A stretch of DNA of 64,000 bases from Leptospirales bacterium (GTDB lineage: Bacteria; Spirochaetota; Leptospiria; Leptospirales; Leptospiraceae), in NCBI GenBank assembly GCA_013297885.1, contig JAAFIR010000004.1, positions 1-64,000 on the forward strand. Direction: 5' to 3'. Below the pieces are notes generated by a model. The model was not told the origin of the DNA. It ran no database searches and saw only the letters and a program-made list of their open reading frames with translations. Position numbers and translations under genes: made by a program. Shown here one piece after another: positions 8,204-18,269 of the stretch. The first letter of the stretch is position 1. Every line of letters starts with the position of its first letter.

Positions 8204-9896
8204 TATCTATGTTTAAAGGTATTAAAAATTCAATTTTAGTACCTAAACCCTCTTTACTATCAAGTTCAATTCTTCCATTGAGAATTTCAATATATTTTTT
8301 GGAAAGAGTTAATCCAAGCCCAATACCCTTGAATTTTTTTATTTTTACTTCTTCTCTATTCTGATAAGGATTAAAAAGATTTGTAAGTCTATTTTCTTCA
8401 ATTCCAATCCCTGTATCTTGAATTTTAAAAAATAAATAATCTTTTTCAGAAACTTGTATCATAGAAATTGAAAAATTAATTTTTCCATTATCTGTAAATT
8501 TATAAGCATTATCTAATAATTGAAATAGGATTTGTCTAATTTTATCTTTATCTGAAAGAATATTTTCAAAATTTAAGTTAAAATTAAAATTATATTTATT
8601 TTGGTTCTCTAAATATTCCATTTCGATTTTTTGAATCACTTCTAAAGATAATTCTTTCAGATTAAATTTTGTATTAAATATAATCGCTTTACCAATATTT
8701 AATTTTTCTACTTCAATAATTTCAGAAATTAGGTTAAGTAAAGCATACCCAGACTCTTTAATATTTTTTGCATCTGAAAGTATTTGTTGTTCAGATTTTT
8801 CTTCAGCTTCTTCAATTATAAAATTACTGAAATTTATAATTGAATTTAAAGGACTTCTGATTTCATGATTTGCATTTGTAATTAAAACCGATTTATCCAT
8901 AATCTTTTTTTCTAAAAGTAATTTTGAGTTTTGTAAATCTTCTTCAACTTTTTTCATTTTAGTAATATCTTGAACATGAAAAATAAATTCTTTTCTATTC
9001 TTGGAAAAAGAAAAATTCGCCAGACCCCAAAAAAATTGAACATTCTTCAGAACAAATTCTATTTCAACTTGAAAAGTATTCATATAATTTTTTTTTAAAT
9101 TTTCAAGTTCGAATAAAATTCTAATTTTTATTTCTTCTTGAATAAATTCCTTAAAATTAGAATTTGAGTTTGGCTCTAATTGGAATAATATAAAAAAAGC
9201 TCGATTAAAACTAATTAAATTATATTCTAAATCAAAACTTGCAATTGCAGTAGGTGAATCTTCATAAACAATTTGAAAATTTTCTTTTATTTGTTTAATT
9301 TCATCACTTAAAAATTCTTTTTCAAACTTAACTTCTATATTTGAAATCAAAAAAACTATTATAGAAAATAAAATATTATTTATTAATTCAATTCTATTAA
9401 AAATAAAAAAACTATTTTGAAAAAAAACTGCAGCACCAAACAAATCTAAAATCAAAAAAATTAAGGAATTTGTGAACAAAATAAAATTTAATAAATGAGC
9501 AATAAAATTTGTTTTTTTATAAATAAATGTAAATGTTAGTAATTGTATAATGAAGATATTCAGTTTTGTATTTAAATTCATTTTAAAATTTAAATAATTT
9601 TCTAATCCAAAGAAAGAATGGAAAATTTTTTTTTCTAAAGAAAAATTAATATAATTTAAATCAAATAAAATTTCATTCAGAATAAGAATAGAAAGTGAAA
9701 GATTAAAATAAATTAAAAATTTATATAATAATTTCTTATTAAAAAATCTCTGATAAACTAAAATAGTTAAACTTAATAGAAGAATATTAACTGAATAAAT
9801 TGGATGTATATATTTAACGAAAGAATTTAAAAAAAATAAATATAAAAAATGAAATGGACAAAAAAAAATGAACAGGTGAAACTGCGAATTATTCAT
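8178..9896 (-). CDS. Membrane sensor histidine kinase with PAS domain
   Basis: A 572-aa kinase. The first 190 or so residues are extremely hydrophobic and should make about six membrane helices. A PAS-like domain follows (about 205-320, with the SPTAIASFDLEYNLISFN start), then a short coiled coil. The HisKA H-box is NHEIRSPLN (His near residue 341). The ATPase domain shows the N box (LLDNAYKFTD), G1 (DTGIGI) and G2 (GIGLGLTL). There is no receiver domain. The preceding gene encodes a response regulator with no gap, so the two form a two-component pair. The signal is unknown, but a multi-helix sensor suggests a membrane or lipophilic cue. Confidence 0.92.
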   Translation of the reverse strand: MNNSQFHLFIFFCPFHFLYLFFLNSFVKYIHPIYSVNILLLSLTILVYQRFFNKKLLYKFLIYFNLSLSILILNEILFDLNYINFSLEKKIFHSFFGLENYLNFKMNLNTKLNIFIIQLLTFTFIYKKTNFIAHLLNFILFTNSLIFLILDLFGAAVFFQNSFFIFNRIELINNILFSIIVFLISNIEVKFEKEFLSDEIKQIKENFQIVYEDSPTAIASFDLEYNLISFNRAFFILFQLEPNSNSNFKEFIQEEIKIRILFELENLKKNYMNTFQVEIEFVLKNVQFFWGLANFSFSKNRKEFIFHVQDITKMKKVEEDLQNSKLLLEKKIMDKSVLITNANHEIRSPLNSIINFSNFIIEEAEEKSEQQILSDAKNIKESGYALLNLISEIIEVEKLNIGKAIIFNTKFNLKELSLEVIQKIEMEYLENQNKYNFNFNLNFENILSDKDKIRQILFQLLDNAYKFTDNGKINFSISMIQVSEKDYLFFKIQDTGIGIEENRLTNLFNPYQNREEVKIKKFKGIGLGLTLSKKYIEILNGRIELDSKEGLGTKIEFLIPLNIDNESKFLEK

Positions 9897-10619
9897 TCAT
9901 TTAATATATTTTAAAAACTTACTTCTTAATTTTTCTTCATTTGGTAGTTTTGAAAAATATTCACCTTTTAAAATGATATTATCTTTTTTAATAGAAAATT
10001 TTTTTGTTATATCTTCAAGAAGTTCTTCAACTAAACGAGTAGATTCATCAATGTAATAAAATTCTTTGTTAATATCAATACTAATATCAAAAATTTTTGT
10101 ATTTAAAGATAATAATTTATCTAAATGTTCAGTCATTTTTAATTTAAAAATCCCATAACTAGAGATCCCACTGATACATAGTTTTATTGAATTTTCTCCA
10201 ATGACATCATGTTTAATTACAAGTTCGATATCTTTTTTTAATAATAAATTATCTCTATCAATTTTTAAACTTTCTGAAACTTTTTGTAGAAGCATCTCTG
10301 GCTCATATGGTTTTACTATGTATTGTGAAACTTTTAAAGATGCAGCTTTTAAAACATCCTCTTTTTCTTTAAGTCCAGTAAGCATTATAATTGGGGTATC
10401 TTTGATTAAATCAGTATTTCTTTCTATAAAAGTAAATCCATCCATTATGGGCATCATCACATCACAAAGAATTAAGTCATAATTATTTTTTAATTTTGCA
10501 ACTGCCAATCTTGCATCAATGGCATGCTCAACATTAAAATTAAACTTTTCTAAGATTCTAGTTGTGATTTCTGCAGATTTTTTGTCATCTTCAACTAACA
10601 AGATTTTATAAACTTCCAT
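9897..10619 (-). CDS. Response regulator with an unidentified output domain
   Basis: A 240-aa protein. Residues 1-120 are a receiver domain with the acid pair D11/D12, phosphoacceptor D53 (LILCDVMMP), T81 and K103. The C-terminal 120 residues do not show a helix-turn-helix, GGDEF, EAL or HD signature. They alternate strands and helices (for example IKLCISGISSYGIF and FDISIDINKEFYYID) and could be a divergent protein-binding fold, so the output may not be transcription. First gene of the minus-strand operon, directly followed by its likely partner kinase with no spacing. Confidence 0.88.
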   Translation of the reverse strand: MEVYKILLVEDDKKSAEITTRILEKFNFNVEHAIDARLAVAKLKNNYDLILCDVMMPIMDGFTFIERNTDLIKDTPIIMLTGLKEKEDVLKAASLKVSQYIVKPYEPEMLLQKVSESLKIDRDNLLLKKDIELVIKHDVIGENSIKLCISGISSYGIFKLKMTEHLDKLLSLNTKIFDISIDINKEFYYIDESTRLVEELLEDITKKFSIKKDNIILKGEYFSKLPNEEKLRSKFLKYIK

Positions 10620-10675
10620 AAATGTTTCCTTTTATCAACTAATCAAAATTAAACGATTTTAGCAAGTTTAAAAAT

Positions 10676-11905
10676 TTATTCTAGGTCTTTTAAAAAATTA
10701 GAAATATAAATTAGTTTCGTTTCGACTAAATCAGTTCTGATTTTTAGTTTAATAAAATTCTGATATGATTTTAAAAAATGGAATTCAGCTTTTGGTATAT
10801 TTTTTTCTGCATAATAGACTTCAGCTAAATAAAAATGGATTTCCGCTTTAAATTTATGATGAATTTTTTTTTCATTGAGAATATTTATTAAAAATGGATT
10901 AAATTTAAGTGTGTTCAAAAAATCTGAATCAGTTTTTTTTAAAGAATCAAAAAATTGTATTAACTCTATGTCATTAAAATAAAGATTTTCAGAATACGAA
11001 ATTAATGCTTCTAATAACATTTTTTTGAAAGCAGAAAAATCATTTGAAAAAAAATGTGATTTTGCAATATTTAAAATTGATGGTGAAAAATTTGGATTTA
11101 AATTTAAAACTTTTTTTGAATCTTCAATTGATTTCAAAAATTTACCTTTTAAGAAACTTTCTTTTGAATTAAGAAAATAAGGATAATAATCCTCTATCAA
11201 TGGATTTTCTTTATTAATTTTTTTATAAAACCAGTTTATCATATCATAACTTTCTTCAAAATTTATTTCATGTCTTAGTCCAATATAAGTTTTTCTTTCT
11301 ATTTTATCTGAATACTTTGAAAGTTCAGAAATTCTTTTGTCAACTTCTAACTTTGTATAAATTTCTCCTTCACCAGTATCCCCAGTTAAAAAAAATAAAT
11401 TTATTTTTTTTGAATTTGAAAATTGTTTATCAGTTAACGAAGTGTATCCTCCTGAAATAGCAACAAAGTAGGGAAAAATTTGAGGTTGAGACAATGCAGT
11501 ATTTAATCCTTGGTTTGCTCCTTGAGAAAAACCAAAAAGTAAAATTTCTTTTTCAAGATTAAATTTTTCTCGAAGATGCTCTACCAATTCCAAAAGATAA
11601 ACTTCACTTCTATCATAACCCCATTTTACAGATTTTCTTTCTGGGTCAGCAATGTTACCATCTGGACAAACTAAAATCATATTAGAAAATTTTGTGTAGT
11701 AAGAAAAAGGTGTTAACAGTTTTGAACCATCACCAAAAAGTCCATGTAGCCCTAAAGCAAGATGATATTTTTTTTCAGGATTAAAATTTTTTGGTAAAAT
11801 TAAAGTATAGGTAAAATTTTTTTCAAATTTATAAACTGAGTCAAATTTCATTTCAGAAAAAATCGTCGAGCAAATTAAAAAAAAGAACAAAATAAGTTTT
11901 ATCAT
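10676..11905 (-). CDS. Secreted esterase with TPR-like tail
   Basis: A 409-aa protein with a cleavable signal peptide (MIKLILFFFLICSTIFS). The first two-thirds is an alpha/beta hydrolase of the feruloyl-esterase / polyhydroxybutyrate-depolymerase type: GLHGLFGDG near the oxyanion hole, CPDG, the nucleophile elbow GFSQG, and an acidic residue in LTGDTGEG. A His near GLRHEINFEES probably completes the triad. The rest is helical with repeat character (YFLNSKESFLKGKF, then YLAEVYYAEKNIPKAEFHF), resembling tetratricopeptide repeats. It should act in the periplasm or outside the cell. Substrate unknown. Stands alone, 56 nt upstream of the response regulator in transcription order. Confidence 0.8.
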   Translation of the reverse strand: MIKLILFFFLICSTIFSEMKFDSVYKFEKNFTYTLILPKNFNPEKKYHLALGLHGLFGDGSKLLTPFSYYTKFSNMILVCPDGNIADPERKSVKWGYDRSEVYLLELVEHLREKFNLEKEILLFGFSQGANQGLNTALSQPQIFPYFVAISGGYTSLTDKQFSNSKKINLFFLTGDTGEGEIYTKLEVDKRISELSKYSDKIERKTYIGLRHEINFEESYDMINWFYKKINKENPLIEDYYPYFLNSKESFLKGKFLKSIEDSKKVLNLNPNFSPSILNIAKSHFFSNDFSAFKKMLLEALISYSENLYFNDIELIQFFDSLKKTDSDFLNTLKFNPFLINILNEKKIHHKFKAEIHFYLAEVYYAEKNIPKAEFHFLKSYQNFIKLKIRTDLVETKLIYISNFLKDLE

Positions 11906-12025
11906 AATTGAATTCCATTTTTCAAGAACTAAGGATTTTATTAAAATAGAAAATTCTATAAAAAAAACATTTTAGTTAATTTTTTTGGTAAATTTTTTTG
12001 TCTCCAAGAAATTTCTAAAAACAAG

Positions 12026-12126
12026 CTCTCCTCTTTTGTCAATTTTTTAAGACAAAAACGATTCCAAACCGTTTTGAAGGTTTGGAATCGCTTAAAAAAT
12101 TGACATCGAGTCGATCTGCTTTTTAG
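12026..12126 (+). repeat. R4: three-way-junction element, TGTCAATTTTTT subfamily
   Basis: Box 2 is aagctctcctctt. P3 is a perfect 15-bp stem (12037-12051 / 12091-12105) capped by a separate perfect 12-bp hairpin (12059-12070 / 12079-12090, cgattccaaacc / ggtttggaatcg). Box 3 is cgagtcgatctgctttttag. The box-1 half (about 11990-12025) is decayed and the terminal stem is not recognisable. R11 carries the same boxes and P3 stem in the opposite orientation, but with a different inner loop. It lies between divergent genes. Confidence 0.8.
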
Positions 12127-12239
12127 AATAAAATTAGTATTCGAAAATTTCTCTATAATTATGAACTATCCAACTCGAAAGGAGTTCCTTTTAAATTCGG
12201 TTTTTAGGTAAAAATGAGTTTTACTATGCTACAAAAAAC

Positions 12240-12335
12240 GCGATAGAGATATAAAATGTCCCAGCTCGAAGAGCGAAGGAGTCTCGCAGAGACGGAACCA
12301 TTTTGTAGCTCGTTCGGAACTTGTTCCGAATCGCC
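12240..12335 (-). repeat. R5: three-way-junction element, GCGATAGAGAT subfamily
   Basis: Minus-oriented copy with gcgatagagat at 12240-12250, a P3 built on taaaatg / cattttgta with gctcgaagagcgaaggagtc inside, box 2 gctcg, P2 stem ttcggaac / gttccgaa, and box 1 atcgccc ending at 12335. Terminal stem GCGAT/ATCGC. It follows R4 in the same gap, so the 530-nt gap before hemA is mostly two repeat copies. The remaining stretch (12336-12436) holds the hemA promoter region. Confidence 0.83.
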
Positions 12336-12423
12336 CAAATTTATCATTCTTAATTTTTTGAAAGATTTACATAAGAAAATTCTATTCCTGACAATTCTAT
12401 GACAATTAGTTTTTAAAGCAGTA

Positions 12424-12429
12424 TATAAT
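12424..12429 (+). promoter_or_regulatory. Likely -10 box for hemA, giving a leaderless start
   Basis: A perfect TATAAT at 12424-12429 places the expected transcription start within a base or so of the hemA ATG (12437). There is no Shine-Dalgarno sequence before that ATG. The -35 is less clear: ATGACA at about 12399-12404 gives a 19-nt spacer. The observation supports a leaderless or near-leaderless hemA mRNA. Confidence 0.5.
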
Positions 12430-12436
12430 TTCTACA

Positions 12437-13324
12437 ATGTGGTCAAATTTATTCATAGCTCATTCTGAACATAAAGATAGGGATTCCGAAAATTATTCAG
12501 ATTTGTTTTTTTGGAAAACTTGTATGAGGTCTATGTATATTGGTGATGTGAGAATTTTGGATTTGAACCAATTTAAAAAATCTGAACACTATCAATTTTT
12601 TGTTGGTTATGAAGCTTACCAACTTTTGTTAAAAATTGTAAGTGGAGTTAAATCGAAGTTACTCGGTGAAACAGAAATTTCATCTCAGTTTAAAGAAAAT
12701 TTTCAAAATGCTAAATTACCTAAAAATTCAATTGGCGAATATTTGATGAAACTTCGTGACCAAATCATTGAAGACTCAAGAAAAATCCGTAGCAACTATT
12801 TACGTGGGCTAGGGGATCAATCTTATGGTGGAATCGCAAATAAATATTTAAAACCAGAATCAAATATTTCGATTTTGGGAACTGGAAATTTAACTAGAAA
12901 AATTATTCCTTGGCTTTTAGAAAAAAAAAGAAACGTAACTGTTTTTGGAAGAGATATAGAAAAGTTAAACGAACTTCAAAAAGAATTTTCAGTGAACACA
13001 GAATTGATTTCAGTTTTTAGTCCGAAAGAAAATGAATCCCTTGTAGTTTCTGCTCCAGTTCCAATCAAAAACTTTTTTGATAATAAAAATATCTCTCATC
13101 AAATTATTGATTTTAGAGAAAATAATTTTGAAGAAAATTTTTCAGAAAATATAAATTATATTTCCTTCGCGTCCATTTTATCAGCATTAAATGTTCAAGA
13201 GGAAAGAAATAAATTGCTTCGAGAAAAATTAGAAATTGTAATTAAAGAAATTTCTGATGAACGAGAAAATCAAAGTATAAACTTTTTTTATGGCTGGGAA
13301 GATATACCTTGTTATCAAAATTAG
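12437..13324 (+). CDS. hemA: Glutamyl-tRNA reductase (short form)
   Basis: A 295-aa glutamyl-tRNA reductase, which makes glutamate-1-semialdehyde, the first committed step of the C5 heme route. The active-site cysteine is C29 in WKTCMRSM, matching the usual TCNR. The KLLGETEISSQ block and the Rossmann motif ILGTGN follow. At 295 residues it is far shorter than the usual 400-450: the N-terminus lacks the NHKTAPVEVRE segment and the C-terminal dimerisation domain is mostly missing. Small HemA proteins are, to my knowledge, usual in Leptospira. It overlaps hemCD by 16 nt. No Shine-Dalgarno is visible. Confidence 0.87.
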   Translation: MWSNLFIAHSEHKDRDSENYSDLFFWKTCMRSMYIGDVRILDLNQFKKSEHYQFFVGYEAYQLLLKIVSGVKSKLLGETEISSQFKENFQNAKLPKNSIGEYLMKLRDQIIEDSRKIRSNYLRGLGDQSYGGIANKYLKPESNISILGTGNLTRKIIPWLLEKKRNVTVFGRDIEKLNELQKEFSVNTELISVFSPKENESLVVSAPVPIKNFFDNKNISHQIIDFRENNFEENFSENINYISFASILSALNVQEERNKLLREKLEIVIKEISDERENQSINFFYGWEDIPCYQN

Positions 13325-14829
13325 TTATTGGATCTAGAAAATCTTCTCTAGCAAAGCTACAATCCTATTTAGTAAAAAAAAAACTCAACGAACTTTTTCC
13401 AGACTTACAAATTGAATTTTATTTTAAAGAATCAGCTGGTGATATAGATTTAACTTCACCACTTTGGAAAATGTCTGGCAAAGGTGTATTTACAAAAGAT
13501 TTTAGAGAAGATTTAATTTCTGAAAAAGTGGATTTAGTAATTCACTCATGGAAAGATTTAGATTTGGCTGAAGAAGATGGAACTGAGATTTTATCTGTTT
13601 TAGAAAGAGCTGATGCAAGAGATATGCTTTTATTTAAAAAAGATTTTTTGGATAAACATAAAACTAAAATACAAGTATTTAGTTCTTCTCCCAGAAGAGA
13701 ATTTAATTTAGTTCCTTTTTTTAAAAAAGCATTTCCGAAATCCATTCAACACTTACCAATTGAATTTATTCCAGTAAGAGGAAATATCCAAACTAGAATT
13801 ACTAAATGGAAAGAATCTTCAGATGTAGCTGGATTAATTTTGGCAAAAGCTGCATTAGATAGACTCCTAGCAACAAATTTTGAAGAATCAAATTTTGAAG
13901 AATACAAAAAGGGGAGAAAATTTTTAGAAGATATTTTAAAAGATTATTTGGTGATGATTCTTCCATTATCAGAAAATCCAAACGCACCAGCACAAGGTGC
14001 TTTAGCTTGTGAAATAAAATCAGGTAGAGAAGACGTTAAACAAATTATAAAAAAATTGGAATTTTCGGCAGTAAGAGAAGCTGTTCTGGAAGAAAGAAAA
14101 GTTTTAAAATCATTCGGTGGAGGTTGTCATCAAAAAATTGGAGTCTCAGTATTTCAAACTGAACATGGAAATTTTCATTTTTGTAAAGGTCTCACTGATT
14201 CAGCAGTTTTGTTAAATGAAAAAAAATTTACCACTTATAAACAAAATCAACCAAAAGCAGAATCAGAAGAAAAACTTTTTCCGAATGAAGATTATAAATT
14301 TAATTTTAAAAGAAATAAAATTGATTCAGAAATATTAGACAACTTTCAAATTTATTTTATTTCAAGAATGGAAGCTTGGAATGAAAAATTAAGCTTAGAA
14401 AAAAAAATCATTTGGACTTCTGGTCTAAAAACTTGGTACAAACTTGCTGAAAAAAATATTTGGGTCAATGGAACAAATGATTCTCTTGGTGAAAAAGTTT
14501 CACTTGGCTTAGAAATAATTTATCCAAATTCAAAAACGATTAAACTCACCCATAAAGATTCAGAGAACATTTCCTCAAATATGCTAAAAGCATACTCTTA
14601 CCAAGTTGAAATTGAAGAAATTAATTTTGATTTAAATCAATTTACTCATTTTTATTGGATGAGTGGAAGCCAATTTGACTTTGCATTAAAAAATTTTCCT
14701 GAAATCAAAAATAAATTCCATGCGACAGGACATGGAATAACTTTTGATCATTTGAAAGATGTATTAGGACATTCAAATATTGATGTTTTTATTTCAATTG
14801 AAGAGTGGAGAAAATTTCATCAAAACTAA
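13309..14829 (+). CDS. hemC: Hydroxymethylbilane synthase / uroporphyrinogen-III synthase fusion
   Basis: A 506-aa bifunctional heme enzyme. Residues 1-310 are HemC: IGSRKSSLA at the start, DLVIHSWKDL, RGNIQTR with substrate-binding arginines, and FGGGCHQKIG carrying Cys273 for the dipyrromethane cofactor. Residues about 330-506 are a divergent HemD-like half (IIWTSGLKTWYKLAE, FYWMSGSQF, HATGHGIT) that would cyclise hydroxymethylbilane to uroporphyrinogen III. A HemC/HemD fusion is known in Leptospira, which supports the placement. Overlaps hemA by 16 nt, so the two are co-translated. It ends 4 nt into the convergent chemotaxis gene. The HemD half rests on weak similarity plus the known fusion. 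Confidence 0.88.
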   Translation: MLSKLVIGSRKSSLAKLQSYLVKKKLNELFPDLQIEFYFKESAGDIDLTSPLWKMSGKGVFTKDFREDLISEKVDLVIHSWKDLDLAEEDGTEILSVLERADARDMLLFKKDFLDKHKTKIQVFSSSPRREFNLVPFFKKAFPKSIQHLPIEFIPVRGNIQTRITKWKESSDVAGLILAKAALDRLLATNFEESNFEEYKKGRKFLEDILKDYLVMILPLSENPNAPAQGALACEIKSGREDVKQIIKKLEFSAVREAVLEERKVLKSFGGGCHQKIGVSVFQTEHGNFHFCKGLTDSAVLLNEKKFTTYKQNQPKAESEEKLFPNEDYKFNFKRNKIDSEILDNFQIYFISRMEAWNEKLSLEKKIIWTSGLKTWYKLAEKNIWVNGTNDSLGEKVSLGLEIIYPNSKTIKLTHKDSENISSNMLKAYSYQVEIEEINFDLNQFTHFYWMSGSQFDFALKNFPEIKNKFHATGHGITFDHLKDVLGHSNIDVFISIEEWRKFHQN

Positions 14830-16886
14830 ACTTCAAATTTATCTGTTGCATCTGTTAAATCTTTTACTTCTTTAAATAAACTTTTTGAACTTAGATTTAT
14901 TTTTTTTGATTCAATTAAAATATTATTAGCTAAATCTTTAATCGCTTCTGTAGATAGATACATTTCAGTTGAAGTTTTTTTCTGACTTGAAATTGAGTTT
15001 AAAATGTTTTCAGAGCTTTGGGTTAATTCTTTAGTATTTTTCTTTAATAAGTCAGTGCTTTCTTTACTTAAATTTAATTTGGATTTAAAACTTTCAATAG
15101 ATTCATTGACTAATTCTGATTTATCATAAATGGATTGAAATAATCCAAGAGAAGATTCAACTTGATAGATTCCTTTTTTTAGTGCATCATCCGTTTGCAA
15201 CATAATTGCCGAGATGGATTTAACTGAGTCAACTGTCTGAGAAGCAAGTTTTGAAATTTCATCAGCAACAACAGAAAACCCTCTTCCTGTTTCACCAGCT
15301 CGAGCTGCTTCAATTGCTGCATTTAATGCAAGTAAATTTGTTTTACTTGAAATGTCTGAAATTACTTTTGCAAATTTATTAATTTCAGAGGTAGCTTTTT
15401 TGATTTCAATTAATTGTTTAGATGAATCAAAAACTTTTTCTTTTCCCTGACCTGCTTCTTTTTTTGATAGATCTGAAAGATTTTTTAGTTCCATCATTTC
15501 ATTTGTCATAAAATTCATTTTTTCATTTAATTCAGAAATATTTTTTTCAATAGATTCAATTTCAGATTTGGATTGAAGCATTGAGAATTCAATTTTTTCT
15601 GATAAATCTTTTACTTCATTTGCTGATTGATTAGTCCGCTCAATAGAAAAAAACTGTAGTTCTGAGGTTTGGAGAAAATTACCAGAAATTTCATCTAATG
15701 ACTTTGACGTTTCTGAAATTTTAAAATTCGACTCTTTGATTTTTTTTACTAAATTATTAGAGCTATTAGCAATTTCTTCAATAGCATGAATTAAAGTTCC
15801 CATTTCACCTGAAAATTTTTTTTCAGATTTAGTAATTTTGTAATTTCCAGAAGAAATCTTTTCTGAAAAAATTAATGCCTCTTCTAATGGATTATAAATT
15901 TGGTATTTTAATACTTTTGATAAAATTAAAATTGTAAGCAAAACCAAAAAAACTAATATAATAAATATTAAACCAAGAGTTTGGAAAATTTCTTTGAGGA
16001 TTACATTTTTTGGGAAATAAATTCCTAGATACCATTTTTCATTTATATTATTAAATGATATTGGAACAAATGCTTTGATTGTATTAAAATTTTCTTTTAG
16101 AATTCCATTTCCATTTTTCATTTCGTTAAATAAAATTTCATTTTCTTTAGAAGATAAAAAAGTTTTCCCTTTTAATTCTGGTGTTTCTGAATTGACAATA
16201 TAATTTCCATCATTTGAAATCAAATAAATATTTCCATAACCCCCGATTAACTTTGATTTGTCGTAAGTCTTTTGTAAAAAATCCATTCCAATATCAATTC
16301 CAACAACACCAATAATCTTATCTGCCCTTACTACTGGTAGAGAAAACGAAGTAATCTGAAGAGTGATTCCATCTATTGTATCATAGTATGGTTCGATCAA
16401 ATGCTCTTTTTTATCTCGAATAATTTCATACCAATTTGCGTTTTCATATCCAATCGCTACTTCTTGTGCAACAAAACCTTCTTTATTTCTTGCAATATAT
16501 GCAACAACTCTTCCTGTTTCGTCATGGTATTTTGTAAATTTATATTCTTGATCTCGATAATCAAATTGATTTGGGTCAAATGCAGCAAATGTTCCTTGAA
16601 CAATTTTTGTTTTCTCAGTATTTTTTTTCATCAAATCATAAACTAAATCTCTTTTATGAATTGTTGAAGAAGAAAGTAGGCGATTTAATGCACGAATTGA
16701 TTCAAGCTCACCATAAAAAGTATTTTTAATTTCATTGGAAATTGTTTGAGATCTAGAAAAAATCATTTCGCGGGAGTCTTGAAGTTTATTTTTGTAATAG
16801 AAAAAAGAGAACAAAACAAAAAAAATAAAAATCAAACCTGTTGTTTGGAAATATAAAAAATTACGTATTCTGTTACCAAGCTTCAT
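14826..16886 (-). CDS. Methyl-accepting chemotaxis protein with dCache sensor
   Basis: A 686-aa transducer. One membrane helix near residues 9-30, a large periplasmic double-Cache-type ligand domain (about 40-300, including the [15 protein letters not shown] and [17 protein letters not shown] blocks), a second helix (about 300-325), a HAMP-like linker, then a long coiled-coil signalling domain. The conserved hairpin tip reads [24 protein letters not shown] followed by [11 protein letters not shown]. Glutamine/glutamate pairs fit methylation helices. It would sense a small extracellular molecule and control CheA and flagellar rotation. Convergent with hemCD (4-nt overlap), with no functional link to it apparent. 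Confidence 0.93.
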   Translation of the reverse strand: MKLGNRIRNFLYFQTTGLIFIFFVLFSFFYYKNKLQDSREMIFSRSQTISNEIKNTFYGELESIRALNRLLSSSTIHKRDLVYDLMKKNTEKTKIVQGTFAAFDPNQFDYRDQEYKFTKYHDETGRVVAYIARNKEGFVAQEVAIGYENANWYEIIRDKKEHLIEPYYDTIDGITLQITSFSLPVVRADKIIGVVGIDIGMDFLQKTYDKSKLIGGYGNIYLISNDGNYIVNSETPELKGKTFLSSKENEILFNEMKNGNGILKENFNTIKAFVPISFNNINEKWYLGIYFPKNVILKEIFQTLGLIFIILVFLVLLTILILSKVLKYQIYNPLEEALIFSEKISSGNYKITKSEKKFSGEMGTLIHAIEEIANSSNNLVKKIKESNFKISETSKSLDEISGNFLQTSELQFFSIERTNQSANEVKDLSEKIEFSMLQSKSEIESIEKNISELNEKMNFMTNEMMELKNLSDLSKKEAGQGKEKVFDSSKQLIEIKKATSEINKFAKVISDISSKTNLLALNAAIEAARAGETGRGFSVVADEISKLASQTVDSVKSISAIMLQTDDALKKGIYQVESSLGLFQSIYDKSELVNESIESFKSKLNLSKESTDLLKKNTKELTQSSENILNSISSQKKTSTEMYLSTEAIKDLANNILIESKKINLSSKSLFKEVKDLTDATDKFEV

Positions 16887-16973
16887 TCAAACAACTATAT
16901 CTCTTCTGACATTACAAATTCTAATAATATAATTTTTAATCTATAAAAATATTATTTCTTATATATAATTATA

Positions 16974-17121
16974 GCGATATCTTTTTAGAAGTTAAAAATA
17001 ATAGTTGTAGAAAAATTCTTTTCAAAATCTAACTTCTAAAAAGACCCGAGCTACAAAATGCCTTGGTCTCTTCGAGACTCCTTCGCTCTTCGAGCTCGGA
17101 CATTTTGTATCTCTATCGCTT
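16974..17121 (+). repeat. R6: three-way-junction element, GCGATAGAGAT subfamily
   Basis: Plus-oriented copy. Terminal stem GCGAT (16974-16978) with ATCGC near 17117-17121. P2 is a perfect 13-bp stem (16981-16993 / 17031-17043). Box 2 is gacccgagct. P3 uses acaaaatg / cattttgt with a nested clamp ggtctcttcgagact and the shared block gaagagcgaaggagtc on the other strand. Together with R7 it flanks the DUF1564-like gene in inverted orientation. The remaining bases of the 16887-17532 gap (17122-17532) are AT-rich, with only a possible inverted repeat just before the next start. Confidence 0.87.
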
Positions 17122-17532
17122 GTGTTGAGAAAATTTTCTTTTTTTTTGAAAACTTCTCTGTATTGAGGAATTTATCTTTATTGTAGAACTTTTCTGATTT
17201 GAGAAACTCTGTTGTATTGCAAAAAACCGAACAAAACAGGAACTCCTTTGGAAATTGAGTGTTTTTCAATACAATTAAATTCATTTATACTGATTCATTA
17301 TAAAAGTAGTTCGACTTAGGGTCTTCCCCGCAAATTGGTCGTAACATAAAGCCAAACTATTCTTAAGTTTTTCAAAACTTTTAAACCGTTTTAAATTATC
17401 TTTCGTATTAAAAATTTACCCAAAAGGAAAGTTTATTCACTTTAAAATAATTTGGAATAATAAAAATTTTATTATAAAATATTTTTTTTACTCAAAAATT
17501 CTTTTTTTTTACTACCATTAGTAGGGGGAATA

Positions 17533-18108
17533 ATGACAGCTCGTGTAGTTTATCCAAATCGATTTAAGAATGATGCATTCATGAAATGGGAAGAAGATTT
17601 TAAGGGAAAAAAAGTAAAAAAGTTCAATAAAGTCACTGGGAGTCTGCTAATTCCTGAATTTTTAGAAGAGTTTTATTGTTCTAGGAGTTGTGCTTTTGGT
17701 GGCAACTATTTGAAATTTCTTGTCGAGAATTATGCATATTTCCTTTTGCAGGAATATGATTCTGAAGAGGAGAATAAACAGTGGCTTGCTGAATCCCCAA
17801 ATCTTGGGCTCAATATGGGATACCAAAAACTAGGTATGGATTTGCAAAAACACTATATAAAAGTAGAATCAGAAATTTGGGCAATGTTGAAGCAGCTGAG
17901 AAATGTTTTGAACCAATCAGTCTGCAAAATTGTAACTTTTATGGTGTATTTAGACTGGCTTGGAATTGAAGAAACTATTCCCCAAGAAACTAAACAAGTA
18001 ATAGTTCCTGTTAAAAGAAGTTATATTTTACACTATGAAGCCCAAATCAATACAAAAATGCACCATTATACAAGAAGATCTAGGTTTAGAAGATTCGATT
18101 TCTTCTGA
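17533..18108 (+). CDS. DUF1564-like protein
   Basis: A 191-aa cytoplasmic protein with no signal peptide. The pattern (LLIPEFLEEFY, GNYLKFLVENYAYFLLQEY, LQKHYIKVESEIWAMLKQL, then SVCKIVTFMVYLDWLGI) resembles the Leptospira-restricted DUF1564 family, whose members share a leucine-rich middle and a W...L...S.C.lF..LL C-terminal block. The family has no assigned function; its short basic ends and small size would fit a DNA-associated accessory protein. A strong AGGGGG Shine-Dalgarno lies 5 nt before the ATG. It stands alone between inverted repeat copies R6 and R7, which may mean it was carried as a cassette. Assignment is from memory of the family pattern. Confidence 0.55.
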   Translation: MTARVVYPNRFKNDAFMKWEEDFKGKKVKKFNKVTGSLLIPEFLEEFYCSRSCAFGGNYLKFLVENYAYFLLQEYDSEEENKQWLAESPNLGLNMGYQKLGMDLQKHYIKVESEIWAMLKQLRNVLNQSVCKIVTFMVYLDWLGIEETIPQETKQVIVPVKRSYILHYEAQINTKMHHYTRRSRFRRFDFF

Positions 18109-18269
18109 AAAATCCTTTTTTTCAAAACTAATTCTATTTTCAGAAAATCTTTTAATAGAGCTATTTCTTCTAGAAAAATAAATTCGCTATAAAAATTTAA
18201 TTTTTTATATTTGAAGCAGTTTTTTTAAAAGTAAAGTTTTTAATTCCAAAAAAAGTTTCCTAATGAAAA

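Noticed and set aside
17051-17284. Minus-strand open frame of 77 codons
   Set aside because: It runs through R6 and low-complexity sequence, lacks a ribosome site and has no family character.
17290-17400. Possible tRNA or structured RNA (gttcgacttagggtcttcc)
   Set aside because: It looks at first like a T-loop GTTCGA, but no acceptor or anticodon stem could be formed around it.
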